From Anoplolepis gracilipes (taxonomy: Eukaryota; Arthropoda; Insecta; Hymenoptera; Formicidae): a stretch of 64,000 nt of DNA. Made by a program: the position numbers and the translations under genes. Location of the stretch: NCBI RefSeq assembly GCF_047496725.1, contig NC_132979.1:7766501-7830500 (forward strand). Reading direction: 5' to 3'. Below are positions 36,055 to 46,829 of the stretch, in pieces. Below the pieces are notes generated by a model. The model searched no databases, was not told the origin of the DNA, and saw only the letters and a program-made list of their open reading frames with translations. Each line of letters starts with the position of its first letter. The first letter of the stretch is position 1.

Positions 36055-38327
36055 TTAGACTACGACGCTTCGTCTGTTGCTCTTACAATGGGGGCTGTAC
36101 ACCTCTAATTTATCCCGCGGTGTGTTCATCGCAGAATAATCGATGGGAAACGGTATGGTGTTATCACGTATTATGCAGGAATCTGTCATGCCTAGGAAAT
36201 GCTCTCCCGGACCGAACGGGCCGCGACCGAACAGGAAGTTGGCGAACACTAGCTGATATTGCGCCCAGCCGAGGGGATGATCTCCATTCTTTTAACAAAT
36301 TTCTTGTTGTTATATCAAATTTCAAAACATAATTTAATTGTCAAATAATTAATTTTATATTTATGTAATTTGAAAATAATTTAGAGTAATTATAATTCTA
36401 TATTTTTTTAATTAATAATTTCATCGAAAATCTTTGTTCCTATAATTACATTACTATAATTAGTTATTATAATTGCGTTAACTTACCGAAGTCATGGAAT
36501 CATATGCGATATCCAGACACTTGGTTGTCCTGTCAGTGTCGAAGCCGACTACGGATTCGTAAAAGGCTCTCAGTTCCTTCTTGCTGATCATCCCGCTACC
36601 GGAGCTATTTATAGCGAGAAAGAACACTCTGGGCATAACTTTGATCCAGAACGGCATGTCGTTGAAGCTCGCACCATCCAGCGGTGCGACAATTCTCGCC
36701 CACCAGGACAGCCAGCCTTCGAGGTCGACTTTTTTATCCGACTCTGCGGGTTCCCTCTTGTCTTGAAGAATCAATCCTGCGAATCCGTTTTCGATCTCCA
36801 GCAGCCTCAAATATTCCGGACCATTCCATGACCAATCCGCGAATCTTCTCAAACGCTTTTTTAATTTCAAGAAAAGATATTTTTATTCATTTATATGTCA
36901 AATTTATTGATAAGTGTATTTATAAATCAGCAATATATATATGTTACTTTTTATGCATTACTCATTGTCAGTTCTTAATATAATACATATGAATATTTAT
37001 ATAATTTTCATAAAAATATAAAGAGAAAATAATGTTTACATTATTTCTACCAATTTTACATATAAAATAACAAAAATGTTATACTAATTAAAAATTAAAT
37101 TTATAAACTCTACCTCCGAGAGTAGTGAGAAATCCTTTCTGTTGATGTAACCGTCTCTATCGTGGTCCAAGAGATACGTAAAAAAATGAGAGAACTTATC
37201 ACGCTGTATTGGTGCTAAGGATTCTGAACCTCCGATTTTATCGAGCTCATTAACGGCGGACAAACTATTATCGCTCGGAAAGCGGCTTACCCAGGTTGCT
37301 ATTAAATCACAGTAATTAATCATGTAGCTTTAATGTAGATCATCAATATTCTCATTTGTCGTAAAATAATGGAAAAAAGTAGTTTTAACTTAGAATATTG
37401 GCTAATGAGAGCAAAACGTAATTAGTGCAAAAAAAAATTTTTTTTATTCTCAGTGTAACAAATTAATCTATTATGATAAAAACGTACGTTTCGATCAACT
37501 TTATGACCTTCTTCAACGCAATAGCACAAATTACAAAAGAAAAATGTAAAGGTTACTAAACAATATAATTATACATTAATTTGTCAATAACTGAGGACTG
37601 CAAGGAGTTATACAGGGTGTCTCCAATTTAAATGGCAAAAATTAAAAATAAAAGGTTAGAAATCTAGTATTGAAAAAAATAATAAAAAATAAAGATCAAC
37701 TCACAATTTCACTAAGTATTAAATTTTTTGAGAAGACTATATGTTAAAAAGTAATTTATAATGTTTCCGCAAACAAAAACGTTTCCGTTTATCGAAAAAA
37801 AAATTTTTCATGTTGAGATGTTTATCGAAGAACTGATCTTATGATAATGAGAGAGAGTCGACTGTTATATAATTAAAATCATAAATAATAACAAAGCAAA
37901 TGTCTTACAGTTTATTTATACTTTTGACAATTTATAATGTTTAGGTACGTAGAGAGTTTAAACATTCTGTGTCTCAAAATTAATTTTGAGTAACAGTAAT
38001 TCATTATTTATATTAATTAAATAATGATTATATAGCTTATTATTATTTATTGTCACTGATAGTAAATCACTTTAATAAAATAAAATAGGGATCCTTCAAT
38101 TTTGAATAAATACACCAAATTTTTCGAGATCCCTATAAAACCTACATATATATAAAATTCAATTCACATACAATTTATTTAAAAATTATCTATGAAAATG
38201 ATGAGTTACAATTTTACAATTATTTTAATTATTTAAAAAAAAATCAACCGCATATATAATAATTCCGCAAGGTACTCCCTTTACACAATAATTCAAATTG
38301 ATCAAGAAAAAATAATAAGTTTAGCTA

Positions 38328-38360
<33 letters not shown>

Positions 38361-38704
38361 GCATACTCACTCCACACGTGTACACTCCAGCTGGGCTGCT
38401 CCAGGTCGGGGACGACGACGGACGCGGGAGCGAGCTCGTCGATGTTGCTGCTGGTCGTTCGCCATCTCTTCAGCAGGTCCTTGGTCCGATCGCGGGTCCG
38501 ATCGCACGCCTGTCGCCAGTTGGTGATGAATTTTCGCGGTACCTTGAGCGCATTGCTGTCATCGAGACTGATATCCTGGCTGTTGAGCGAGCTGCGTTGG
38601 CTCTTGTCGGCAGATTCCCCGGCACCGCCGCCGCCGGCGCTCGACGTGCCATCGTTCTCCGGGTAATAAATGGGGTCCTTTATGCTACCCGAGCGGCTCT
38701 CCAT
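36055..38704 (-). CDS. EF-hand calcium-binding protein (sarcoplasmic/calexcitin-like)
   Basis: Four exons join in frame: 38704-38371, 37298-37114, 36855-36487 and 36288-36055, giving 373 aa. The first exon (111 aa) is a low-complexity Ser/Gly-rich leader with a basic segment (FITNWRQACDRTRDRTK). The first EF loop is near-canonical at 156-167 (DHDRDGYINRKD). A second, NSSGSGMISKKE at 256-267, keeps Gly6, Ile8 and Glu12 but has Ser and Asn ligands. A third candidate around the exon 3/4 junction is degenerate. The middle resembles the helical array of invertebrate sarcoplasmic calcium-binding proteins and calexcitin (GWLSWWARIVA, FWIKVMPRVFFLAI), with a GPFGPGEHFLG tail segment. Likely role: cytosolic Ca2+ buffer or sensor. 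Exon 2 and 4 acceptors (TTAATAG, AAAAG) are weak, so those two boundaries are less certain than the frame. Confidence 0.75.
38335..38353. repeat. (TA)n microsatellite beside the EF-hand exon 1 donor
   Basis: A short TA run begins about 15 bp inside the first intron of the EF-hand gene. Length variation here would sit close to the splice donor. Confidence 0.7.
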
Positions 38705-39015
38705 GACGGACTACCTGACCAGCGTCATGCCTCTAGCTGGTGGATGCGTTATGTATATATTTTATACAGGGTAACTCACTCTCCTGAAAATAATCAATTC
38801 CACCGGCCGGAGAGGTCACCGGGTCGCTCGATATTGCGACCGCGCCGTTTCGCCGCCGGAATCTCTTCGGTATGCAGGTGTAACGACAGATACGTGTCTT
38901 TCCCAACTGTGCTTTACATGTCTTTATTTTCCTACTCCTTATATATTTCGATGCATCGAAGTCACATATATGTACTGTTGCTTTTTTGAATCCAAAGAAT
39001 TAACGTGTAATACAA

Positions 39016-39133
39016 CCCTGACAGCACGCATGTTCAGAAAAAATGTTTATAAGAAATCTGTAGAATGTTGAAACACGTTTTAACACCCTATGGATCTCTT
39101 ATAGACATCTTTTGAACATGTGTGTTGTTAGGG
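39016..39133. mobile_element. 118-bp foldback MITE with CCC/GGG ends
   Basis: The left end CCCTGACAGCACGCATGTTC and the reverse complement of the right end (CCCTAACAACACACATGTTC) form inverted repeats. Pairing continues inward (TTTATAAGAAATCT against the CTCTTATAGAC segment) so nearly the whole element folds on itself. A related element lies at 45967-46079. Confidence 0.7.
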
Positions 39134-40040
39134 AATTATATAAAATAAGATGGAAAAGTAAATTTAGAAATTTAAAAAATGCGTATGGTACGTACTGTAA
39201 ATAATTCTGTATTAAGAGAAATTATTTTTGTATAATATAAATATAAACAGAAAGTTTCAAATATAATAAAAATTAAAGTATAAATAAGTAAAGTCGAAAT
39301 TTAGAAAACTAAACAAACGTGAAATTTAATACGTTGAAGTGTTACATAATTTTTAAAAATACATAAACACATAGAAACTATATTTGAATAAATTTTCAAT
39401 ACAGAATTTGAGATGAGCAACATTGAAAAGAAATTAAATGAAAATAATATAAAAGGAAATTATTTTTTTAATAAACACTTGATATATATAAATATATTTT
39501 AAAAACATTATTTGTATATACATATAATAATCCAAGCACAAAGATATTCCCATATATAATCTTTTATGATCGGTCAATGTTAAGATAATAAAAAGTTCTT
39601 AAAGTGAGAGAGTAGCATTCTATTATGTATATAATAACAAAAATACTAACAATATTATTCCCTTATTAAATATAAATAATTATAAGTAAGAGCAAAAAAA
39701 TTAATTGAAAATAAATCGCGAGATTATATATACTATTCAGAAATTAAAAAAGAATAAATAGAGGAAAATAAAAGCTAAAAGAGAATCGTATACATTGAAA
39801 ATGATTATGTTTAAAAAAATCTGAATAAAGTATTTGAGATATGTATGTACATTTAAAAAAATAATTAAAATTATATACTTTCAATATACGTATATTGGAG
39901 GAAAAATCATAAGGGAGGGAGTGCTATATGATTTTAAATACCGACGTAATTTTGAACTTGACCCAGATTTTGCATATTGATATACATCAGTTCCACGTGT
40001 ATAAGTCTCTGTACGAATTATAAATTAAATACATACATAT

Positions 40041-40073
<33 letters not shown>

Positions 40074-40074
<1 letters not shown>

Positions 40075-40093
40075 GTACGAATTATAAATTAAA

Positions 40094-40169
<76 letters not shown>

Positions 40170-40189
40170 TTTAATTTATAATTCGTACA
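40074..40189. repeat. 116-bp near-perfect palindrome
   Basis: Both arms begin TGTACGAATTATAAATTAAA and continue ACATACATATATACAT into a (TA)n centre near 40131. About 50 bp per arm match. A third copy of the left arm sits in direct orientation at about 40012-40055. It lies between the EF-hand gene start and RpL15. Confidence 0.9.
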
Positions 40190-40488
40190 AATATATATAT
40201 ATATATATATATATGTTTCCGTCAGTTTGCCTCGGAGTTGTCAACGAATGTCCATGCACGTGTTTCTTGTCACGTGCTTCAGGGTAACGATGACGTAATT
40301 TTGCCCTCGGCGAAAAGTGAAAATTTTCACCTTTACTTTGAAATTTTCCACCTCTCACGTTTCCGTCCTAGAGGAAAAGTTACGTGATCGATACCCTGAG
40401 GTCTCTGATGTCAGCGGGCTCGACGAAAGCGCCAATGTGGGAAGTTTCCGCGCCACGCGGAAGTGGCTCCATCAGCGAGCATTGGATT

Positions 40489-40525
40489 CTTTCCTTCTGT
40501 TTCTTTCCACTACGATCCGTGTGGG
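40489..40525 (+). promoter_or_regulatory. RpL15 TOP-type start and 5' UTR exon
   Basis: A pyrimidine-rich stretch CTTTCCTTCTGTTTCTTTCC starts at 40489 and is followed by a consensus donor (GTGGG|GTGAGT, GT at 40526-40527). The matching acceptor is TTTGTGTAG before 40900, nine nt upstream of the RpL15 ATG. A short exon opening with a 5'-terminal oligopyrimidine tract is the standard arrangement for ribosomal protein genes and links translation to growth control. The exact first base is inferred. Confidence 0.6.
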
Positions 40526-40908
40526 GTGAGTAATGTTCGCTGGAAATCGCGTTTTATCGCAAACATCCTGAATTTTACGTGACTCGAGACGCGAGGAGTG
40601 TGATCGCTGAATTTTCCACGATTCAATATATTCATATTTTTCAGATATATTTTTATCGAATATTTATATCAATTATAACGGTAACGCTAACCTCGCGGAT
40701 CACACTTGGTCGCGTTTCCGACCTTCTCGTGTAACTCGCACATTTCGGAGGCACTTTTTCACGCGAATAATAGTACAAGTAATATATAGTATAAATAATA
40801 AACAAATTATTTGTATAGAGAAAATAAGTTGCGCTAGCAATCATCATGGTATGGATGGTGCACTATTTAACAGTCTATTTTCCTTTTATCTTTGTGTAGG
40901 GATCAATT

Positions 40909-42739
40909 ATGGGAGCGTATAAGTATATGCAGGAGTTGTATCGCAAGAAGCAAAGCGATGTGCTTCGCTTCTTGCTGCGTATCCGGTGCTGGCAGTACCG
41001 TCAGTTGACCAAGCTACATCGTGCTCCCAGACCATCCAGACCTGATAAGGCTCGTCGTTTGGGCTACAAAGCCAAGCAAGGTAAATTACTTTTGGGATTA
41101 TATACTTTAGACTTGTGTAAAAATATTTAATTTGATTGAAAGTATCTAGTTTGAATTTTTTTTTTACACAAAGGCAGTTAGTATAGTAACACGTAACGTA
41201 ATCGCTTCAGATATATATAAGATGAAAGTTTTAGTTTCGATACCGGTTTAGCACTCTTGTGATCTATGAGAGTCATGGGGATATCACGCAAACTTGTCGA
41301 ATTGTTTCTTTTTTTTTAGATTTGGACATTTTATACTACACACTTCCTATCTTGTGAGGAATGGCTCCATGACTGTTGGTAAATTTTTATATTCAAACTC
41401 AGTCTTATGTAATTATACTGAACTGCCTTTGTATTTGTGTCTTTATAATTAATATAAAGTTAGAGCAAAGTATGCAATATCACACAAAATTATATGATGA
41501 ATTGGTTCATGCACCACTCTTATAGTTTCATGAAGAGAGTAATACCATACCAACTACTGAAATATATTTGATTAACTGAAATTGTGATTTATAGATGATA
41601 ATGAATGCAAAGTAAACACAATATTTTTTACTTTTGCGATAGGTTTTGTCATCTTCAGAATTCGTGTGCGTCGTGGTGGACGCAAGCGTCCAGTTCCTAA
41701 GGGTGCGACTTATGGCAAGCCAAAAAGCCATGGTGTCAATCAGTTGAAACCCACGAGAAAATTACAATCGGTTGCTGAAGTAAGTTATTCACATATCTAA
41801 AGTTACAATTAAAAAAAAACTTAAATATATTAAAATATATGATGGACTGTATCAGTCACAAAAAAATTTCTAAAATTCTATTAATTAATGAACTGAACAA
41901 ATTATATTTCTATGAATTGTAATGATGATAAAACTGTTTTACGATGAGTAACATTGATTTTTTTTTTCCTTGGATGTCTGAAGTTGCTATTTATCTAAAG
42001 ATTATAATCTTGTTTTTCTATTAGCATTTCTTATTAAATATTATTTTACAGGAACGCGTTGGTCGCCGTTGCGGTGGATTGCGAGTGCTAAATAGTTATT
42101 GGGTAGCCCAAGACTCTTCATACAAATACTATGAAGTAATTCTGATTGATCCTGCCCACAAGGTAATATTCAAAATTTATTAATATTATTATCCTTAAAG
42201 TAACTACATTTGTTTTATTACAATTATTAACTGATATTTTTTACTTTCTTATCCTTGATATATAGGCGAGTTTTTTAATTCATCATGCAATTGATCAATT
42301 GATGAATTTAAAAACTCTCCTATATATCAAGAATAAGAAAGTAAAGAATATCAGTTAATAATTGTAACAAAACAAATATATCAATATATTTTCATTTTTA
42401 ATGTACATATGATGATTATCTTATATCACGAATGAATAAACAATGATTTTTTATCTTCCTTGGATGTCTGAACACGAGATAAATTTCGAGAACTACCTTA
42501 AAAATTTATTTCTTGTAAATTAAAATCTTTTTTTCTTGTTTTAGGCAATCCGTAACGATCCTAAAGTGAACTGGGTATGCAATGCAGTACACAAGCACCG
42601 TGAGCTTCGTGGTAAGACCTCCGCTGGTAGAAGCTCGCGTGGATTAGGCAAAGGACACCGTTATTCTCAAACGATCGGTGGTTCGCGTCGTGCTGCTTGG
42701 AAGCGACGAAATACGCTATCTCTTCGCAGAAAGCGATAA
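40909..42739 (+). CDS. RpL15: 60S ribosomal protein L15 (eL15)
   Basis: Four coding exons, 40909-41080, 41643-41779, 42052-42162 and 42545-42739, join to 204 aa, exactly the length usual for animal eL15. The protein starts MGAYKYMQELYRKKQSDVLR, contains RIRVRRGGRKRPVPKG and ends in the basic tail SLRRKR, matching the family along its whole length. It is a component of the large ribosomal subunit. A separate 5' UTR exon with a TOP-like start lies at 40489-40525. The introns host two copies of U14 snoRNA and a third C/D-box candidate, which fits the habit of ribosomal protein genes to carry snoRNAs. A poly-A signal AATAAA lies at 42833-42838. Confidence 0.98.
41488..41570 (+). ncRNA. Candidate C/D-box snoRNA in RpL15 intron (guide target unknown)
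   Basis: C box ATGATGA at 41494-41500 and D box CTGA at 41557-41560 lie 56 nt apart inside the intron between the first two coding exons. The flanks (AAATTATAT and ATATATTT) can form a terminal stem. The antisense stretch before the D box is AATACCATACCAACTA; I do not recognise an rRNA match. It sits about 70 nt before the next exon, a normal position for an intronic snoRNA. Confidence 0.45.
41916..41987 (+). ncRNA. U14 (SNORD14) C/D-box snoRNA, copy 1
   Basis: C box ATGATGA at 41922-41928 and D box CTGA at 41978-41981 bracket a 49-nt body in the intron between coding exons 2 and 3. The segment immediately 5' of the D box, TTCCTTGGATGT, is the conserved U14 guide. It is complementary to the 18S rRNA segment ACATCCAAGGAA, placing 2'-O-methylation on the C that corresponds to human C462. 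U14 also acts in 18S processing. The length is at the short end for U14. Confidence 0.8.
42207..42380. repeat. Long palindrome (hairpin) in RpL15 intron
   Basis: The left arm from 42207 (ATTTGTTTTATTACAATTAT, continuing through CTTGATATATAGG) matches the reverse complement of the right arm ending near 42380. About 75-80 bp per arm pair, with only a few mismatches and a small central loop around TCAATTGATC near 42300. The unit sits between coding exon 3 and U14 copy 2. It may be a foldback element or a hairpin made by inverted duplication. Confidence 0.9.
42404..42477 (+). ncRNA. U14 (SNORD14) C/D-box snoRNA, copy 2
   Basis: C box ATGATGA at 42409-42415 and D box CTGA at 42468-42471. The 15 nt ending in the D box, CCTTGGATGTCTGA with TCTT before it, repeat the U14 guide of copy 1 and pair with the same 18S rRNA site. 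The rest of the body has diverged except for short AATGA/CAATGATTTTTT blocks, so the two are paralogues kept for the guide. It lies in the last RpL15 intron, about 70 nt before the final exon. Confidence 0.8.
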
Positions 42740-42832
42740 TTATATTATTTGTAACCTCCATGCAATACAAAATACATCATTTATTTGTTATACATTACAT
42801 TATATCAATATTGTGATGTATTTTGTAAAACA

Positions 42833-42838
42833 AATAAA
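42833..42838 (+). terminator. Polyadenylation signal of RpL15
   Basis: AATAAA about 95 nt after the stop codon, followed by a T-rich stretch. A short 3' UTR is normal for ribosomal protein genes. Confidence 0.65.
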
Positions 42839-43270
42839 TATCTTTTTCTTTAAGATTGTAAAATTTTAGTACGCAAGTATTATTAATTCCCATTTTCTTT
42901 TGGTTAAAATTTTTGCGAAAGTATTAATTTAAGGTATATTCAGCTTTAAATATTTAAGAGGATAAATTTATGGAAATTAAAGATTAAATTTAATAGAAAA
43001 AAATTGTTAAATTTAATATACAAAAGATAACAAATAAGAGGGAAAATTATTTCGAGTTCCTTTATTTCTTGATTATACGCATGCACTTTTTGAAACAATA
43101 TATTAATAACAAGAGAAGTTGAGAGAAAAGCAATACAAAGCGTAAGGTATAAGTTTGAAAATAATTCACGTTTCTTTTTTTTGAAAAAAAAAATTTAATT
43201 GAACGTTTTGGGGTCCAGTTTTGGACCATCTTCAATACAATACAATACATAATAAAAAAAAAATAATAAT

Positions 43271-44328
43271 TCATTGCCCAGGTCCAGACAACGATTTGTC
43301 CATAAACTTCTTTTTTGCAAAACAGAGCCACCATTTACTTGGCTTTCCATCCTCACCATAAACTTTTTCAACAATTCTAACAGCTGTTTCTTGTCTGATT
43401 TGATGAAGATACTGTCTCATAAGATCTGTAAAATTATCAGTAATATTAATGAAAAATATGAAAGATATATATTTTTTACTTTTGCATTATTCAATAGTGT
43501 ATTGATACTTGCCAGCTTCAGCAGGACTGCTTGGTTTGGCATATACAGAATTCAAAGGAAAACCAGCATCACCAGGAATATCAAATTTAGAGATAGCAAG
43601 AGAAAACATTTCATTCATAGCTTGTGGTTGCGTTGCACATTTTTGTAACTTCTTCAAGCATTCGGTAATAAATAGAGTAATATAGATTAAAACTCTATCA
43701 GCCTCACTCTGTAAAAAAACATAGCTTTATGTATACAGAATTGTATTATTTCACAATATAAAACATTACCTTAATCTCATATGTCCTGAAGAATACATTT
43801 GCTTTAAAGAAATATAATGCCTCATCAATTATATCTTGTTCTTTGTTATTAAAAGGAGGCGCAGGACCTCTGAACGTGGTCTTGATTGGTAACAGTGCCA
43901 TGTTTCCGATTGTGCCATGGCTCTTTGTGAAGCTTGAATGATACGCCTAATATTTGAACAATATATAAATAAAAAGATCTGAATTACAATTATGTGTTAG
44001 AGAAAGAGAGAGGGAAAGTTTGTATAAACCATTACTGATGAGATATATAACATATTTTCACTACAGTAATTAATCTCCATATATGTATTGTTTATCATCA
44101 AATGTATGTCATAAATTCTGTACACGATAATTTTCAAAATATTTAATTAAATGTTCGTAATGTGGGTAAAAAATTAAAGCAAAAATTTAATTAAAACTGA
44201 AAAAAGAGAAGCAAATAACATTGCATTATGGTTATGTCACTCGGGTAACGCCCTCGCAATTATATTTAGTTTGAAACATTTTTCTCGTTCATATTAATTT
44301 CAAATTTACTACAAAAACTTACGGGCAT
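43271..44328 (-). CDS. Arpc3: Actin-related protein 2/3 complex subunit 3 (p21-Arc)
   Basis: Four exons, 44328-44323, 43946-43770, 43708-43513 and 43425-43271, join to 177 aa; the human protein is 178 aa. The first coding exon carries only Met-Pro before a GTAAGT donor. The sequence reads AYHSSFTKSHGTIGNMALLP, then TTFRGPAPPFN, and ends WWLCFAKKKFMDKSLSGPGQ, a full-length match to ARPC3. It is a structural subunit of the seven-protein Arp2/3 complex that nucleates branched actin in the cytosol. The third intron starts with GC (GCTG|GCAAGT) and ends in a normal AG; only this splice restores EADLMRQYLHQIRQET. It faces RpL15 tail-to-tail, about 530 bp apart. Confidence 0.97.
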
Positions 44329-44329
44329 G

Positions 44330-45960
44330 ATGACGATACAATAATTGGTCTCCTAACGGATATTTTCGTCTATTGCAGTGAATAATACATGGGCTGTTGT
44401 GCTATGACATTACGCGATACGTCAAACTATTGAACACTGATAAGCGGTGTGTTCTTATAGATGGCTGATGGCTTCACTATGTGATATTTATAAATACCTA
44501 CCATTTTTAGATCTTTCTTCCTTTGTAATTAAAAAAAATTTGAATATGTCAAAATAATCTGCACATAATTCCTTCGTTAAAAACACTCTATAGAAGGATT
44601 ATTCCTTTTTATTCAATTAAAGTGTGTAAAGTGTAAAGGGATAGATTATTGTGTAAAAATTTAAACTAAAAAGTATATCAAGAAAATATGTAAAAGAGAT
44701 TAATTAAAAAGTTCAAGAATTCTAATTCTTAGACAGATATAAATAAATAAATATGTATATATTTTGATATATATATATATCAAAAAATTGATCAAAAGCT
44801 TATACATAGTATTATAAACATCAATATGTTAAGTTCTTAGGATTGTTTCTGTTTTAAATAAAATAATTTGTGCACTATTTACAAAGCTTTTGGCTCTCAT
44901 TTATCTATTTTTTGTTAATGTTTTATTTAAATTCTAAAAGTCTTTATTCTTAATTTTTTCTTTATTAACCCTTTTATTTGTATACATTATTTTATGGATA
45001 TATAATTAATATAAAATTAGTTTCATAACAGAATATATTTTAATGTAAGTATATTAGCGTATTATTACAATTAAATGCTTTGCATTAAATCATTATTTTA
45101 AAAAATCGTATATATTGCTAATGTATAAACAACACGCTATTGAAATGTGATTAAAATAATTGCAGATTCATCATTTCTGATACAAATAACACTCGGCAGT
45201 AAAATATAACATAATTATTATATAATACAATTGATAAAACTCACATGCATTAAAGATAAAAATAAATGCTATTTGGTTGAAAAAAAAGAGATTAATATTA
45301 AAAATTACAATTGTTTAAAGTTTAAAACTACTTATATATGTTAAAAATGTATAATTCGGAATTAAATTTTAATTAATAATACATAAAAAGACAGATAAAA
45401 ATTTTTTAATTTGCAATATATAAAAAAAAGAAAAATTATTTTCATATATTCCTTATTTCATCATTAACATATTTTGTTGTAATTTATAACTATCAAATTT
45501 ATACTGATTAATACTTATAATTTATATTCTGTAATATTACAAAGATAAAATATATACTAATCAAACGTTAAAATATTGAGACAATGTATAACGTCTCTAT
45601 CCATAATTAAACAATTTAGTACTATCAACATTATTATTGGACAGAGTTTTGTTATTAAATCGATATTGACACTTGCTGTAAATCCGTCACATTAGCGTGC
45701 CCATGATTGGCATTTTTGACAAAAATCTATATAAATATCTTCATTTGTTTTCTATTCTAGAAATAGAGTTTTATTAATTGTTTGTTACTTTTACAAAGAG
45801 TTAATTATTGAATCACTAAGCATCTACTAGTATATTCTCATTATTTTTTAAAAAATAAAATTCTTTTTTTATTTTGTTAATAATTGCATTTTTACTCTTA
45901 CTAGGCACGTTCTAATTGAGATTATATAAAATATCTTTCTTTGAGCCAGAAAGAGATAAT
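44330..45960. other. AT-rich intergenic DNA upstream of Arpc3
   Basis: No frame or RNA gene is recognisable. The first about 100 bp should hold the Arpc3 promoter, but no clear TATA or initiator stands out. Confidence 0.6.
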
Positions 45961-45966
45961 GATATA

Positions 45967-46079
45967 CCCATATAGCATACATATCTAAAAGACATTCAGA
46001 AAATATCCTAAAAATGTCTGGAGCGATAAAATTTACTTTGGAATATCTTCTAAATCATCTTTTGAATATGCTGTGTGGG
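45967..46079. mobile_element. 113-bp foldback MITE related to the one at 39016
   Basis: The left end CCCATATAGCATA pairs with the right end (reverse complement CCCACACAGCATA). Both continue with AAAAGA and AGAARATAT blocks. The right arm is also similar to the right arm of 39016-39133 (CCCTAACAACACACATGTTC, then AAAAGATG). Same length class and CCC ends suggest one family. Confidence 0.6.
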
Positions 46080-46134
46080 TACAGTTTTAATAAATATATA
46101 TTATTTTTTTAAATCTCATATATATATATATATA

Positions 46135-46175
<41 letters not shown>

Positions 46176-46393
46176 GCTGTTTTTCTTTAACGTTCAATAT
46201 TTAGCTGTTTCAACTTGTAATTGATTGAATTGATTATTTTGATAAGTACGTTTTCAAAACTAGATACATATTTTGGAATATGCTACGATTGATATAATAG
46301 TTAATTGACATCTCTCAAGAGAGATTAATAAACTCGATATCGCTAAATATTAATTATTAAAATATTGATTGTTTTATAATAAAAAAATAAATC

Positions 46394-46434
<41 letters not shown>
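46394..46434. repeat. (AT)n microsatellite
   Basis: About 20 AT units, with other AT runs at 46118-46176. Confidence 0.9.
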
Positions 46435-46436
<2 letters not shown>

Positions 46437-46525
46437 AGTAAAAATTAATGTATACATATTTTCGCACACACCATACACACACACGTATACATACACTACA
46501 CATAACGTAACGTTTACACATTATA

Positions 46526-46676
46526 CAGTCGGACCTCTTATCCTACGACATTTTCGGTGCGGAATCTTTCCCTTAAACCTCTGATCCTACGACAAAAATT
46601 TGAGAGTGGGGGTATAATTCCCCTTTCGCGGTCGTAGTATGAGAGAATTTTTGTCGTAGGATAAGAAGTCCGACTG
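46526..46676. mobile_element. 151-bp pogo-like MITE with TA target duplication
   Basis: Ends CAGTCGGACCTCTTATCCTA and, on the reverse strand, CAGTCGGACTTCTTATCCTA continue to CGACA, giving about 25-bp inverted repeats with one mismatch. TA flanks both sides (46524-46525 and 46677-46678). The ends resemble Tigger/pogo termini (CAGTC... with TA duplication). The interior is short and itself partly palindromic, with no coding frame. Confidence 0.85.
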
Positions 46677-46829
46677 TATATACTCTTTTATCTTCTATAT
46701 AAAAATATGATAATATAAAAAGAAATATTTCTCTTAATAAATTGCATTTTCATTTTCATTTAATAAATGAATAATGAATGAAATTTCACAGCGAAAAAAT
46801 TTCCAATGTCAAACTCAAGAGACGTGAAC

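Noticed and set aside
37610..37640. ACAGGGTGTCTCCAATTTAAAT, resembling a DNA-transposon terminus
   Set aside because: Only one end was found; no inverted partner or target duplication could be located nearby.
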